A stretch of 5,499 bases of DNA. Source: NAK82 sp036172345 (lineage in GTDB: Bacteria > Chloroflexota > Anaerolineae > 4572-78 > NAK82). The stretch lies in assembly GCA_036172345.1 (NCBI GenBank), contig JASFBB010000017.1, positions 1 to 5,499 of the forward strand, written 5' to 3'. Below the pieces are notes generated by a model that saw only the letters and a list, made by a program, of their open reading frames with translations, searched no databases and was not told the origin of the DNA. The stretch's first letter is position 1; the number at the start of each line of letters is the position of its first letter. Positions 1-5,499 of the stretch are shown here, piece after piece. Made by a program: the position numbers and the translations under genes.

Positions 1-676
1 CAAAGTCGCCGCAAAGCCGGGCATGCGGGTGTCCGGCGACGCTCAGGTGGAGGTGCGCGCCCAGCTGCCCTATGCCTCGCGGGGCGGGTTGAAGCTGGCT
101 GCCGCTCTGGACGCCTTTGCCGTCTCGGTCCAGGACGCCGTGTGCGCCGATGTGGGCGCTTCCACGGGCGGTTTCACTGATTGCCTGTTGCAGCGCGGCG
201 CGTCCCGCGTCTATGCCATCGACGTCGGATATGGCCAGCTGGCGTGGTCGCTGCGGCGCGATGCACGCGTGGTGGTGATGGAGCGCACCAATGTGCGCTA
301 CTTAGAACGGCTGCCCGAGCCGGTGCACGTGGTGACCATTGATGTCTCGTTCATCTCGCTGACCAAGGTGCTGCCGGTGGTCGTGAAGTGGCTGGACAGC
401 GCTTCCGCCGCGGTGCTCGCACTGGTGAAGCCGCAGTTCGAGGCGGGGCGCACCCAGGTGGAGCGCGGCGGCGTGGTGCGTGATCCACGCGTCCACGGTC
501 AGGTGCTGGAACAGATCGCCCAATCCGCGGCGGAGTGTGGCTTACAGGTGTGGGGACTGCTGCGTTCGCCACTCGTCGGGCCGGCCGGCAATGTCGAGTT
601 TTTCATGCATCTGCGCCCAGAATTTCCACCCGGAGCAGTCGACCTGTCGGCCGAGATCAAGAGGGTGCTGAGCTGA
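1..676 (+). CDS. tlyA: TlyA-family rRNA (cytidine-2'-O)-methyltransferase, 5' end cut off by window
   Basis: TlyA enzymes use S-adenosylmethionine to 2'-O-methylate cytidines in 16S and/or 23S rRNA at the subunit interface; this is family knowledge. The reading frame is open from base 2. The residues before the first ATG (base 23) read KVAAKPG, which continues into MRVSGDAQVEVR, the end of an S4 RNA-binding domain. That ATG is therefore internal and the true start lies upstream of the window. The FtsJ-like methyltransferase domain follows: SRGGLK (Lys at 92-94), the SAM-binding loop DVGASTGGFTD from 149, DVSFISL (Asp at 341-343), LVKPQFE (Lys at 428-430) and GNVEFF (Glu at 596-598). These supply the K-D-K-E tetrad expected of 2'-O-methyltransferases, so the enzyme looks active. 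Whether it modifies one or both rRNAs cannot be told without the missing N-terminus. The stop is TGA at 674-676. The next gene on the same strand starts 80 bases later. Confidence 0.95.
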   Translation, partial: KVAAKPGMRVSGDAQVEVRAQLPYASRGGLKLAAALDAFAVSVQDAVCADVGASTGGFTDCLLQRGASRVYAIDVGYGQLAWSLRRDARVVVMERTNVRYLERLPEPVHVVTIDVSFISLTKVLPVVVKWLDSASAAVLALVKPQFEAGRTQVERGGVVRDPRVHGQVLEQIAQSAAECGLQVWGLLRSPLVGPAGNVEFFMHLRPEFPPGAVDLSAEIKRVLS

Positions 677-744
677 GGGCTTTCGGTGGTGACGTTTTGC
701 GCGCTGAGCTCTCAGGTGAAAAGCGGGTCTCGTTAAAAGAAAGC

Positions 745-752
745 GAAGGTGA
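745..752 (+). promoter_or_regulatory. Ribosome binding site deciding the GTG start at 757
   Basis: GAAGGTGA lies 4 bases before the GTG at 757 and matches the anti-Shine-Dalgarno core (AAGG plus GGTGA) reasonably well. It supports a GTG start. The only in-frame ATG further upstream is at 535, inside tlyA, and would add 74 residues unlike the family's N-terminus. Confidence 0.6.
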
Positions 753-756
753 AGCA

Positions 757-2817
757 GTGCCTAATCGTCTGGGCAGTGAGAGCAGTCCCTATCTGTTGCA
801 ACATGCCGATAACCCGGTGGATTGGTACCCGTGGGGTGAGGAAGCCCTTGCCCGGGCGCGGGCGGAGGACAAACCGATCTTCCTGAGCATCGGCTATGCT
901 TCATGCCACTGGTGCCACGTGATGGCACACGAGTCGTTCGAGGATCCCGAGACGGCCGCCATCATGAACGAGCACTTTGTCAACATCAAGGTGGATCGCG
1001 AGGAGCGACCCGATCTGGACACCATCTATATGACCGCCGTCGTGGCGATATCCGGTCAGGGTGGCTGGCCAATGTCGCTCTTCCTGACCCCCGACGGCAA
1101 ACCCATTTATGGCGGCACCTACTTTCCACCCGAGGAGCGGTATGGGATGCCCGCTTTTAAACGCGTGTTGCTGGCGGTGGCGCGGGCGTATCGCGAGGAA
1201 CGCGACAAATTGCTGGAAGGCGGGGCCCAGGTGTTGGCCTACTTGCAACAGAGCATGCAGCTGCCCCGCCAAGCTGGCGACGGGCTGACTGTTCAAACGC
1301 TGGATCGCGCTTACCTTGGACTCGCCAACACGTTCGATGCGCTATACGGTGGCTTCGGGGGCGCACCCAAGTTTCCCCCGGCGATGGCGCTGGAGTTCCT
1401 GTTGCGTTATCACACCCGCACCCGGGAAGAACGCGCATCGCAGATGGTGCACCGCACCCTCATCCGCATGGCGCACGGCGGCATCTACGATCAACTGGGC
1501 GGGGGATTTCACCGCTACGCCACCGATGCACGCTGGCTGATCCCCCACTTCGAAAAGATGCTATATGACAATGCCCTCTTGGCGCACGTTTATCTGCACG
1601 CCTGGCAAATGGAAGGTGTCCCCCTATATCGTCGTGTCGTCGAGGAAACTCTGGACTATGTGGTGCGGGAGATGACCCACTCCGAGGGTGGCTTCTATTC
1701 CGCCCAGGATGCCGACAGTGAGGGGGAGGAGGGCAAATTTTACCTCTGGAGCTATGACGAGCTGGTCACCCGGTTGGGAGAGCCCGATGCGGCGCTGGCG
1801 GCGCGCCATTTCGGTGTCACTGAGCGCGGAAACTTCGCGGGCAAGAACGTCTTGCACATCGCTATGGAAGAAGAGGACCTCGCCGCTGCAATGCAACGGG
1901 AAGTCGCCGCCGTGCGCGCGGCGCTGGAACGTGCGCGCCAGAGCTTGGCGCAAGCACGTGCGCAGCGCACCCCGCCCGAGAAGGACACAAAGGTGCTCAC
2001 TGCGTGGAACGGGCTGATGATGCGCACGTTTGCCGAAGCGGCGCGCGTTTTGAAACGCCCGGATTATCTGGAGGTGGCGCGGCGCAACGCCGCGTTCGTG
2101 CTGCGCGAGATGGTTCAGGACGGCCAGCTGATGCGCGCGTGGCGCCAGGGGATGGGGGCACGGCATCGCGCTTACTTGGAGGACTACGCTGCCTATGCCG
2201 CGGCGCTCTTGGCGCTCTATCAGGCGACGTTCGAGGTGCGCTGGTTCCTCGAAGCACGTGCGCTGGCAGATGTCATCCTGGAACGCTTCACCGATCCCGA
2301 GGGGGGATTCTTCGACACACGCGACGATCACGCACACGTGCTGGTGCGCCCCCGGCAGCTGCAGGACAGCCCCGTGCCGTCGGGCAACGCGCTGGCGGCG
2401 GATGTCCTGTTGCGTCTGGCAACCTATACCGGTGACCAGCGGTATCGGGATGCTGCGGAGAAAATTCTGCACGCCATGGCAGCGCTGATGGCGCAACACC
2501 CGAGCCATTTTGGACATTGGCTCAGCGTTGCGGCATACTATCTGGCACCACCTGTCCTGGTCGCTGTGGTGGGCTTCCCCGAGGCACCGGACACGCTGGA
2601 TTTGTTGGACGTGCTCTTCCGCTGCTACCGGCCGCACGTGGAGATTGCCTTCACCACACCGCAGGACGCAGCGATGCACTCCATCCCGACATTGAAGGGA
2701 CGCACGATGCGCGATGGCCGCGCCACAGCATCCATATGCCACGGTTTCTCCTGTCGGCCACCCATTGTGGAGGCTGGAGAGCTGGAACAACAATTACAGC
2801 AGACCCTCTCAAGCTGA
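757..2817 (+). CDS. SPATA20/YyaL-family protein: thioredoxin-like domain (DUF255) plus six-hairpin-glycosidase-like barrel
   Basis: The protein has 686 aa from GTG 757, close to the usual length of this family (human SPATA20, Bacillus YyaL), whose biochemical role is not established. The chosen start gives (M)PNRLGSESSPYLLQHADNP, the classic family N-terminus. Residues about 1-165 form a thioredoxin-like domain with GYASCHWCHVM, so Cys50-His-Trp-Cys53 sits at the redox-motif position. Residues about 190-660 match the (alpha/alpha)6 barrel part. Landmarks are FGGAPKFPP (200-208), YDQLGGGFHRY (244-254), PHFEKMLYDN (263-272), AQDADSEGEEGKFY (316-329), KVLTAWNGLM (412-421), YLEDYAAY (473-480) and VPSGN (540-544). 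It ends with a conserved-type Cys-containing tail (ICHGFSCRPP). No signal peptide or membrane segment is visible, so it is probably cytoplasmic. No frameshift or missing landmark was seen. A redox or sugar-related activity is possible, but nothing here shows the substrate. Confidence 0.93.
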   Translation: MPNRLGSESSPYLLQHADNPVDWYPWGEEALARARAEDKPIFLSIGYASCHWCHVMAHESFEDPETAAIMNEHFVNIKVDREERPDLDTIYMTAVVAISGQGGWPMSLFLTPDGKPIYGGTYFPPEERYGMPAFKRVLLAVARAYREERDKLLEGGAQVLAYLQQSMQLPRQAGDGLTVQTLDRAYLGLANTFDALYGGFGGAPKFPPAMALEFLLRYHTRTREERASQMVHRTLIRMAHGGIYDQLGGGFHRYATDARWLIPHFEKMLYDNALLAHVYLHAWQMEGVPLYRRVVEETLDYVVREMTHSEGGFYSAQDADSEGEEGKFYLWSYDELVTRLGEPDAALAARHFGVTERGNFAGKNVLHIAMEEEDLAAAMQREVAAVRAALERARQSLAQARAQRTPPEKDTKVLTAWNGLMMRTFAEAARVLKRPDYLEVARRNAAFVLREMVQDGQLMRAWRQGMGARHRAYLEDYAAYAAALLALYQATFEVRWFLEARALADVILERFTDPEGGFFDTRDDHAHVLVRPRQLQDSPVPSGNALAADVLLRLATYTGDQRYRDAAEKILHAMAALMAQHPSHFGHWLSVAAYYLAPPVLVAVVGFPEAPDTLDLLDVLFRCYRPHVEIAFTTPQDAAMHSIPTLKGRTMRDGRATASICHGFSCRPPIVEAGELEQQLQQTLSS

Positions 2818-2822
2818 GAGGG
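2804..2822 (+). other. Perfect 7-bp hairpin spanning the stop codon of the SPATA20-like gene
   Basis: CCCTCTC (2804-2810) and GAGAGGG (2816-2822) are exact reverse complements around the loop AAGCT. The TGA stop (2815-2817) falls at the loop/right-arm boundary. No run of T follows (the next bases are CGCTACTTTCGCTTT), so it is not a canonical intrinsic terminator. It may slow or partly attenuate read-through, protect the upstream mRNA end, or be chance. Confidence 0.45.
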
Positions 2823-2852
2823 CGCTACTTTCGCTTTGGGTTCCGAGCAACC

Positions 2853-2863
2853 AAGGAAGAGGA
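2853..2863 (+). promoter_or_regulatory. Ribosome binding site deciding the GTG start at 2866
   Basis: AAGGAAGAGGA is purine-rich. Its AAGGA core (2853-2857) ends 8 bases before the GTG at 2866, an ideal spacing. An in-frame TTG at 2836 lacks any such signal and would place ten poorly conserved residues before the family's usual first strand. Confidence 0.7.
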
Positions 2864-2865
2864 CT

Positions 2866-4188
2866 GTGCGCATCAAGTTCTGGGGCACACGAGGTTCAAT
2901 CCCGACGCCGGGGCAGCGCACACTGCGCTACGGCGGCAATACCCTTTGCGTGGAGCTCCGCACCGACGCCGGCCAGCGGTTGATCCTGGATGGGGGCACC
3001 GGACTGCGCGAGCTGGGGCGCACTCTGGTCCAAGAGGCGGGCGCGCTTGACATCAACATCCTGATCAGCCACACCCACTGGGACCATACCCAGGGGATTC
3101 CGTTCTTCGTCCCGCTGACCCGCCCGGAAGACCGTATTACCATCTATGCCATATCGGGCACAGGCAAGAATGTGGGGGAAGTCTTCGCCCGGCAGATGGA
3201 CTACGCAAACTTCCCCGTCCCTTTGGAGGAGCGGCAGGGGCAGATTGCGTTCCGCGACATCGGCGAGGGGGAACTCACCATCGGTGGCATTCGCGTCCAA
3301 TCTCGCTTTGTCAATCACACCATTCTCACGCTGGGCTATCGCATCACATATGGCAATGCTTGCGTCGTATATGCCACCGACCACGAACCCTTTGCTCCCA
3401 GCCTATATTGTTCCGATGTGGCAGAGCCCGATCTGGATGACATCGTCCACGCCGGAGACAGAAACCATGTTCGCTTTCTCGCCGATGCCGATCTAGTCAT
3501 CCACGATGCCCAATATACCGTCGCAGAGTTAAACAGACGGCGGGGTTGGGGGCACAGCTCTTTGGAGTATGCGATCGAGGTGTGTGTCGCCGCGCGTGCC
3601 AAGCAGCTGGCGCTGATCCACCACGACCCCGATCGGAGCGATGAGGCGCTGGATTGCCTCGAAGCGGCCGGCCAGGCGTATGCGCGCCGGCTGGGTTCGG
3701 ACCTTAAAGTATTTGCCGCTGCTGAGGGCATGGAGATCGTGTTGCCGGAAACGGAGCAACGCCTTGCGACTCCAAGCTCCACACAAACTGCCACGTTAGA
3801 CACAAAACCCCGCTCGCGCATCCTGGTGGTGGACGATGAGCCGGCCATGGTGCAGTATCTCACCGTGGTGCTCACCCGCGATGGCTATGAGGTGCTGCAA
3901 GCCTTGAACGGTCATGAGGCATTAGCGCTTATAAGGCAAAAGCCCCCCGACCTGGTGCTGCTGGATGTGATGATGCCGGAGATGGACGGCTTCCAGGTAT
4001 TACGCGAGCTGCGCGCCTCGGAGGAATTCCGGGATCTGCCGGTGATCATCCTCACGGCGCTGACGGCGGAACAGGACATTGTGCGCAGCTTTGAAGGGGG
4101 AGTGACGGACTATATTGATAAACCGGCGATCCCGGCGGTGTTGCGCGCACGGGTGCGGCGCTGGCTGTTGAGCCGGGAAAGCGGGTGA
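2866..4188 (+). CDS. Metallo-beta-lactamase-fold hydrolase fused to a C-terminal response-regulator receiver domain
   Basis: The protein has 440 aa from GTG 2866. The N-terminal domain (about 1-293) starts RIKFWGTRGSIPTPG and carries the metal site of MBL-fold hydrolases: HTHWDH (His69, His71, Asp73, His74), His151 in VNHTILTLGYR, Asp172 in YATDHEP and His252/His253 in LIHHDPDRSD. It resembles the phosphodiesterase/RNase Z-like side of the superfamily rather than antibiotic-hydrolysing enzymes. A Thr/Ser/Pro-containing linker (about 294-316) leads to a complete CheY-like receiver (about 317-435): acidic pair Asp323/Asp324 in VVDDEP, phosphoacceptor Asp367 in LLDVMMPEMDG, Thr397 in ILTAL and Lys419 in IDKP. 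No DNA-binding domain follows, so the hydrolase is probably the output, switched by phosphorylation from an unidentified histidine kinase outside this window. The substrate is unknown. There is no signal peptide, so it is probably cytoplasmic. Its stop lies 3 bases before ychF. Confidence 0.93.
   Translation: MRIKFWGTRGSIPTPGQRTLRYGGNTLCVELRTDAGQRLILDGGTGLRELGRTLVQEAGALDINILISHTHWDHTQGIPFFVPLTRPEDRITIYAISGTGKNVGEVFARQMDYANFPVPLEERQGQIAFRDIGEGELTIGGIRVQSRFVNHTILTLGYRITYGNACVVYATDHEPFAPSLYCSDVAEPDLDDIVHAGDRNHVRFLADADLVIHDAQYTVAELNRRRGWGHSSLEYAIEVCVAARAKQLALIHHDPDRSDEALDCLEAAGQAYARRLGSDLKVFAAAEGMEIVLPETEQRLATPSSTQTATLDTKPRSRILVVDDEPAMVQYLTVVLTRDGYEVLQALNGHEALALIRQKPPDLVLLDVMMPEMDGFQVLRELRASEEFRDLPVIILTALTAEQDIVRSFEGGVTDYIDKPAIPAVLRARVRRWLLSRESG
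4183..4188 (+). promoter_or_regulatory. Ribosome binding site of ychF overlapping the upstream stop codon
   Basis: GGGTGA is the only Shine-Dalgarno-like stretch ahead of the ATG at 4192. It contains the TGA stop (4186-4188) of the MBL-receiver gene. The spacing of 3 bases is short. The arrangement suggests that ribosomes finishing the upstream gene help start ychF. Confidence 0.45.
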
Positions 4189-4191
4189 CCT

Positions 4192-5331
4192 ATGCCTCTG
4201 CGGGTGGGGATCGTCGGTCTGCCCAACGCGGGCAAGAGCACGTTGTTCAATGCGCTGACGCGGGCCAATGTGGCGGTGGCGCCCTATCCCTTCACCACCA
4301 TCGAGCCGCACATCGGGGTCGCGAGCGTGCCGGATGCGCGCCTAGATGCCCTCGCGCAGTTGATCAAGCCGACCAAGGTGGTGCCGGCGACGGTGCAGTT
4401 TGTGGACATCGCCGGTCTGGTACGTGGAGCGCACCGCGGCGAGGGTCTGGGAAACCAATTCCTGGCCGCCATCCGCGAAATGGATGCGCTGGCGCTGGTG
4501 CTGCGTTGTTTTGAAGATGCCGACGTGCCCCATGTCTCCGAGGACCTGGACCCGATCGCCGATCTCGAAGTGCTCGACTTGGAGCTCTCACTGGCCGACC
4601 TGGCGACGGTGGAACGGCGCATCGAGCGCACGAAGAGCGCGGCGAAGAGCAACCCCAAGGCCTATGAAGGGGAGCTGACCACTTTGGCACAGCTGCGGGA
4701 CCACCTGGCCACTGGACAGCCGGCGCGCACTTTCGTCTCTGCCCCCTCAGCCGGCCACACGAGTAAGGCAGAGGGTGGGAGCGAGGAGGCGGCGCGCACC
4801 TTGCTGAGTGAGCTGTTCTTGCTCACGTATAAGCCGCGCCTGCTGGTGGCGAACGTCGATGAGAGCGCATTGCCGGATGGTGGCCCGCTGGCTGCACGTG
4901 TCCTGGAGGCAGCCGCCCAAGAGGGCAGTCAAGCCGTTGTGCTGTGTGCGGAGTGCGAGGCAGCGCTGGCCGAGTGGCCGCCCGAAGAAGCGGCGGCCTA
5001 TCGTGCCGAGCTGGGCCTCAGCGAGCCGGGCCTGGACCATTTCGTGCATGCCAGCTATCGTTTGCTCGACCTGATCACCTTCTTCACCGTCACCGGCGGG
5101 GAGGTGGTGCGTGCCTGGACGCTGCGCCGCGGCTTGACCGCCTGGCATGCTGCCGGCCAGGTGCACAGCGACATCCAGCGCGGGTTTGTGCGCGCGGATG
5201 TGATCCGCTGGGATGAGTTGCTGGCAGCCGGCTCGTTAGCCCGTGCGCGCGAGACGGGCCGGCTGCGCTCCGAAGGGCGCGACTACGTGGTGCAGGATGG
5301 GGATGTGATCCACGTGCACTTCGTCGTCTGA
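4192..5331 (+). CDS. ychF: Redox-regulated, ribosome-associated ATPase YchF (OLA1 family)
   Basis: YchF/OLA1 proteins are universally conserved P-loop NTPases that prefer ATP and bind ribosomes; this is family knowledge. The 379 residues show the P-loop GLPNAGKST (9-17), the switch region YPFTTIEP (32-39), DIAGLVRGAHRGEGLGN (72-88) and NVDE (221-224). NVDE replaces the GTP-specifying NKxD, in line with ATP use. Leu76 follows DIAG where classical GTPases carry the catalytic Gln. ECEAAL (254-259) matches the family's G5 region. The C-terminal TGS domain (about 283-379) is intact, from ITFFTVTGGEVVRAWTLRRG to YVVQDGDVIHVHFVV. The protein is slightly longer than the roughly 363 aa typical of bacteria, mainly through a small Gly/Ser/Ala-rich insertion around 178-200, between the helical region and NVDE. 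The ATG start fits the family exactly (MPLRVGIVGLPN). It is the last gene of the cluster. Confidence 0.97.
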   Translation: MPLRVGIVGLPNAGKSTLFNALTRANVAVAPYPFTTIEPHIGVASVPDARLDALAQLIKPTKVVPATVQFVDIAGLVRGAHRGEGLGNQFLAAIREMDALALVLRCFEDADVPHVSEDLDPIADLEVLDLELSLADLATVERRIERTKSAAKSNPKAYEGELTTLAQLRDHLATGQPARTFVSAPSAGHTSKAEGGSEEAARTLLSELFLLTYKPRLLVANVDESALPDGGPLAARVLEAAAQEGSQAVVLCAECEAALAEWPPEEAAAYRAELGLSEPGLDHFVHASYRLLDLITFFTVTGGEVVRAWTLRRGLTAWHAAGQVHSDIQRGFVRADVIRWDELLAAGSLARARETGRLRSEGRDYVVQDGDVIHVHFVV

Positions 5332-5368
5332 GGGGGCGGGTGCGTGGAACCGCATTGCACATATAGAA

Positions 5369-5427
5369 CCGAGCCGCGCGCGTCAGCAAGCGGCGCATTA
5401 GACCGCTCCCTGACGGTCGCGGCTCGG
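5369..5427. repeat. Repeat unit 1: inverted 25-base half-sites
   Basis: The left half (5369-5393) begins CCGAGCCGCG. The right half (5403-5427) ends CGCGGCTCGG. Read on the opposite strand, the right half matches the left at 21 of 25 positions. They are separated by CGCATTAGA. Each half also folds alone: 5374-5393 and 5403-5422 each give a 4-bp CCGC/GCGG stem, a 2x2 mismatch, a 2-bp inner stem and a 4-base loop (GTCA or its complement TGAC). Confidence 0.85.
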
Positions 5428-5437
5428 ACACGTTTGA

Positions 5438-5495
5438 CCGAGCCGCGCGCGTCAGCAGGCGGCCGGGATACCGCTCCCTGACGGTCGCGGCTCGG
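5438..5495. repeat. Repeat unit 2: inverted 25-base half-sites
   Basis: The left half is 5438-5462 and the right half 5471-5495, separated by CCGGGATA. The left half differs from that of unit 1 only at 5458 (G instead of A), which is an unpaired position in the small-hairpin model (hairpins 5443-5462 and 5471-5490). The right half is identical to that of unit 1. Confidence 0.85.
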
Positions 5496-5499
5496 ATAC

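Larger units (their letters stand above)
5368..5496. repeat. Tandem pair of palindromic intergenic elements (REP/BIME-like)
   Basis: Two copies of an approximately 60-bp element stand 69 bases apart, beginning 37 bases after the ychF stop. Copy-to-copy, the left half-sites match at 24 of 25 positions and the right half-sites at 25 of 25. The short central spacers (9 and 8 bases) and the 10-base gap between copies are unrelated to each other. The second copy ends only 4 bases before the window edge, so more copies may follow. No coding region is visible from 5332 onward. The architecture recalls bacterial REP/BIME elements, but the family cannot be named from this window. Confidence 0.85.

Noticed and set aside
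704..715. Small dyad CTGAG-CT-CTCAG in the tlyA/SPATA20 gap as an operator
   Set aside because: It is too short and isolated, with no convincing -35/-10 pair around it, so it may well be chance.
535..756. N-terminal extension of the SPATA20-like gene from an ATG at 535
   Set aside because: It overlaps tlyA in another frame, encodes residues unlike the family, and the GTG at 757 has a ribosome binding site and gives the standard N-terminus.
1624..2793. Long antisense open frame (389 codons) opposite the SPATA20-like gene
   Set aside because: Its translation shows no recognisable domain and it mirrors a strongly conserved gene. Such shadow frames are expected in GC-rich coding DNA.
2836..2865. 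TTG start for the MBL-receiver gene
   Set aside because: There is no Shine-Dalgarno sequence before it. The GTG at 2866 has AAGGA at ideal spacing and matches where family members begin.
2517..3050. Open frame bridging the end of the SPATA20-like gene and the start of the MBL-receiver gene
   Set aside because: It runs out of frame with two well-conserved proteins and its product is Arg/Gly/His-rich without any motif.
4747..5166. Antisense open frame opposite ychF
   Set aside because: It lies wholly within the conserved ychF frame and its translation has no recognisable features.
5355..5367. TTGCAC and TATAGA as promoter elements
   Set aside because: The two hexamers are almost adjacent, far short of the 16-18 base spacing needed, and no gene is visible downstream in the window.
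5368..5496. CRISPR array
   Set aside because: The repeats are about 60 bases with internal inverted half-sites, there are only two, and the intervening sequence is 10 bases, too short for a spacer.
5368..5496. Ordinary intrinsic terminator of ychF
   Set aside because: The hairpins are strong but none is followed by a T-run, and duplication of the whole composite points to a repeat element, although a role in termination is not excluded.

Overview
The window is a compact, gene-dense stretch of GC-rich bacterial chromosome. Four genes, all on the + strand, fill it almost end to end, and an intergenic palindromic repeat block closes it. High GC, GTG starts on two genes, short gaps, and the pairing of a metallo-beta-lactamase-fold/receiver fusion with a SPATA20/YyaL-type protein would fit a free-living bacterium such as a member of the Chloroflexota. 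That placement is an inference from style, not from a marker, and other GC-rich phyla are not excluded. There are no phage, transposase, tRNA, rRNA or CRISPR signals.

Layout: (1) bases 1-676 hold the 3' part of tlyA, an S4/FtsJ-type rRNA 2'-O-methyltransferase whose first codons lie before the window. (2) After an 80-base gap, 757-2817 encodes a complete SPATA20/YyaL-family protein (686 aa): a thioredoxin-like domain with a CHWC motif followed by a six-hairpin-glycosidase-like helical barrel. A perfect 7-bp hairpin spans its stop codon. (3) 2866-4188 encodes a 440-aa protein that fuses an N-terminal metallo-beta-lactamase-fold hydrolase to a C-terminal two-component receiver domain. The key residues of both halves are intact. 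(4) Three bases later, 4192-5331 encodes YchF, the conserved P-loop ATPase that associates with ribosomes. (5) 5368-5496 holds two tandem copies of an approximately 60-bp element, each made of two inverted 25-base half-sites.

The genes may be co-transcribed: same strand, gaps of 80, 48 and 3 bases, and no convincing internal terminator. Two of the four (TlyA, YchF) act at the ribosome. The link of the other two to translation is only positional. The MBL-receiver gene and ychF are close enough for translational coupling, with the likely ychF ribosome binding site overlapping the upstream stop codon.

The most interesting structure is the terminal repeat. Its half-sites differ from each other at four positions that fall in two facing pairs of a predicted small hairpin, and one of those pairs is swapped in a compensatory way (C-G to G-C). 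This suggests REP/BIME-like units whose individual hairpins matter, rather than one large cruciform. The MBL-receiver fusion is the most interesting protein: a phosphorylation-controlled hydrolase with an unknown substrate.
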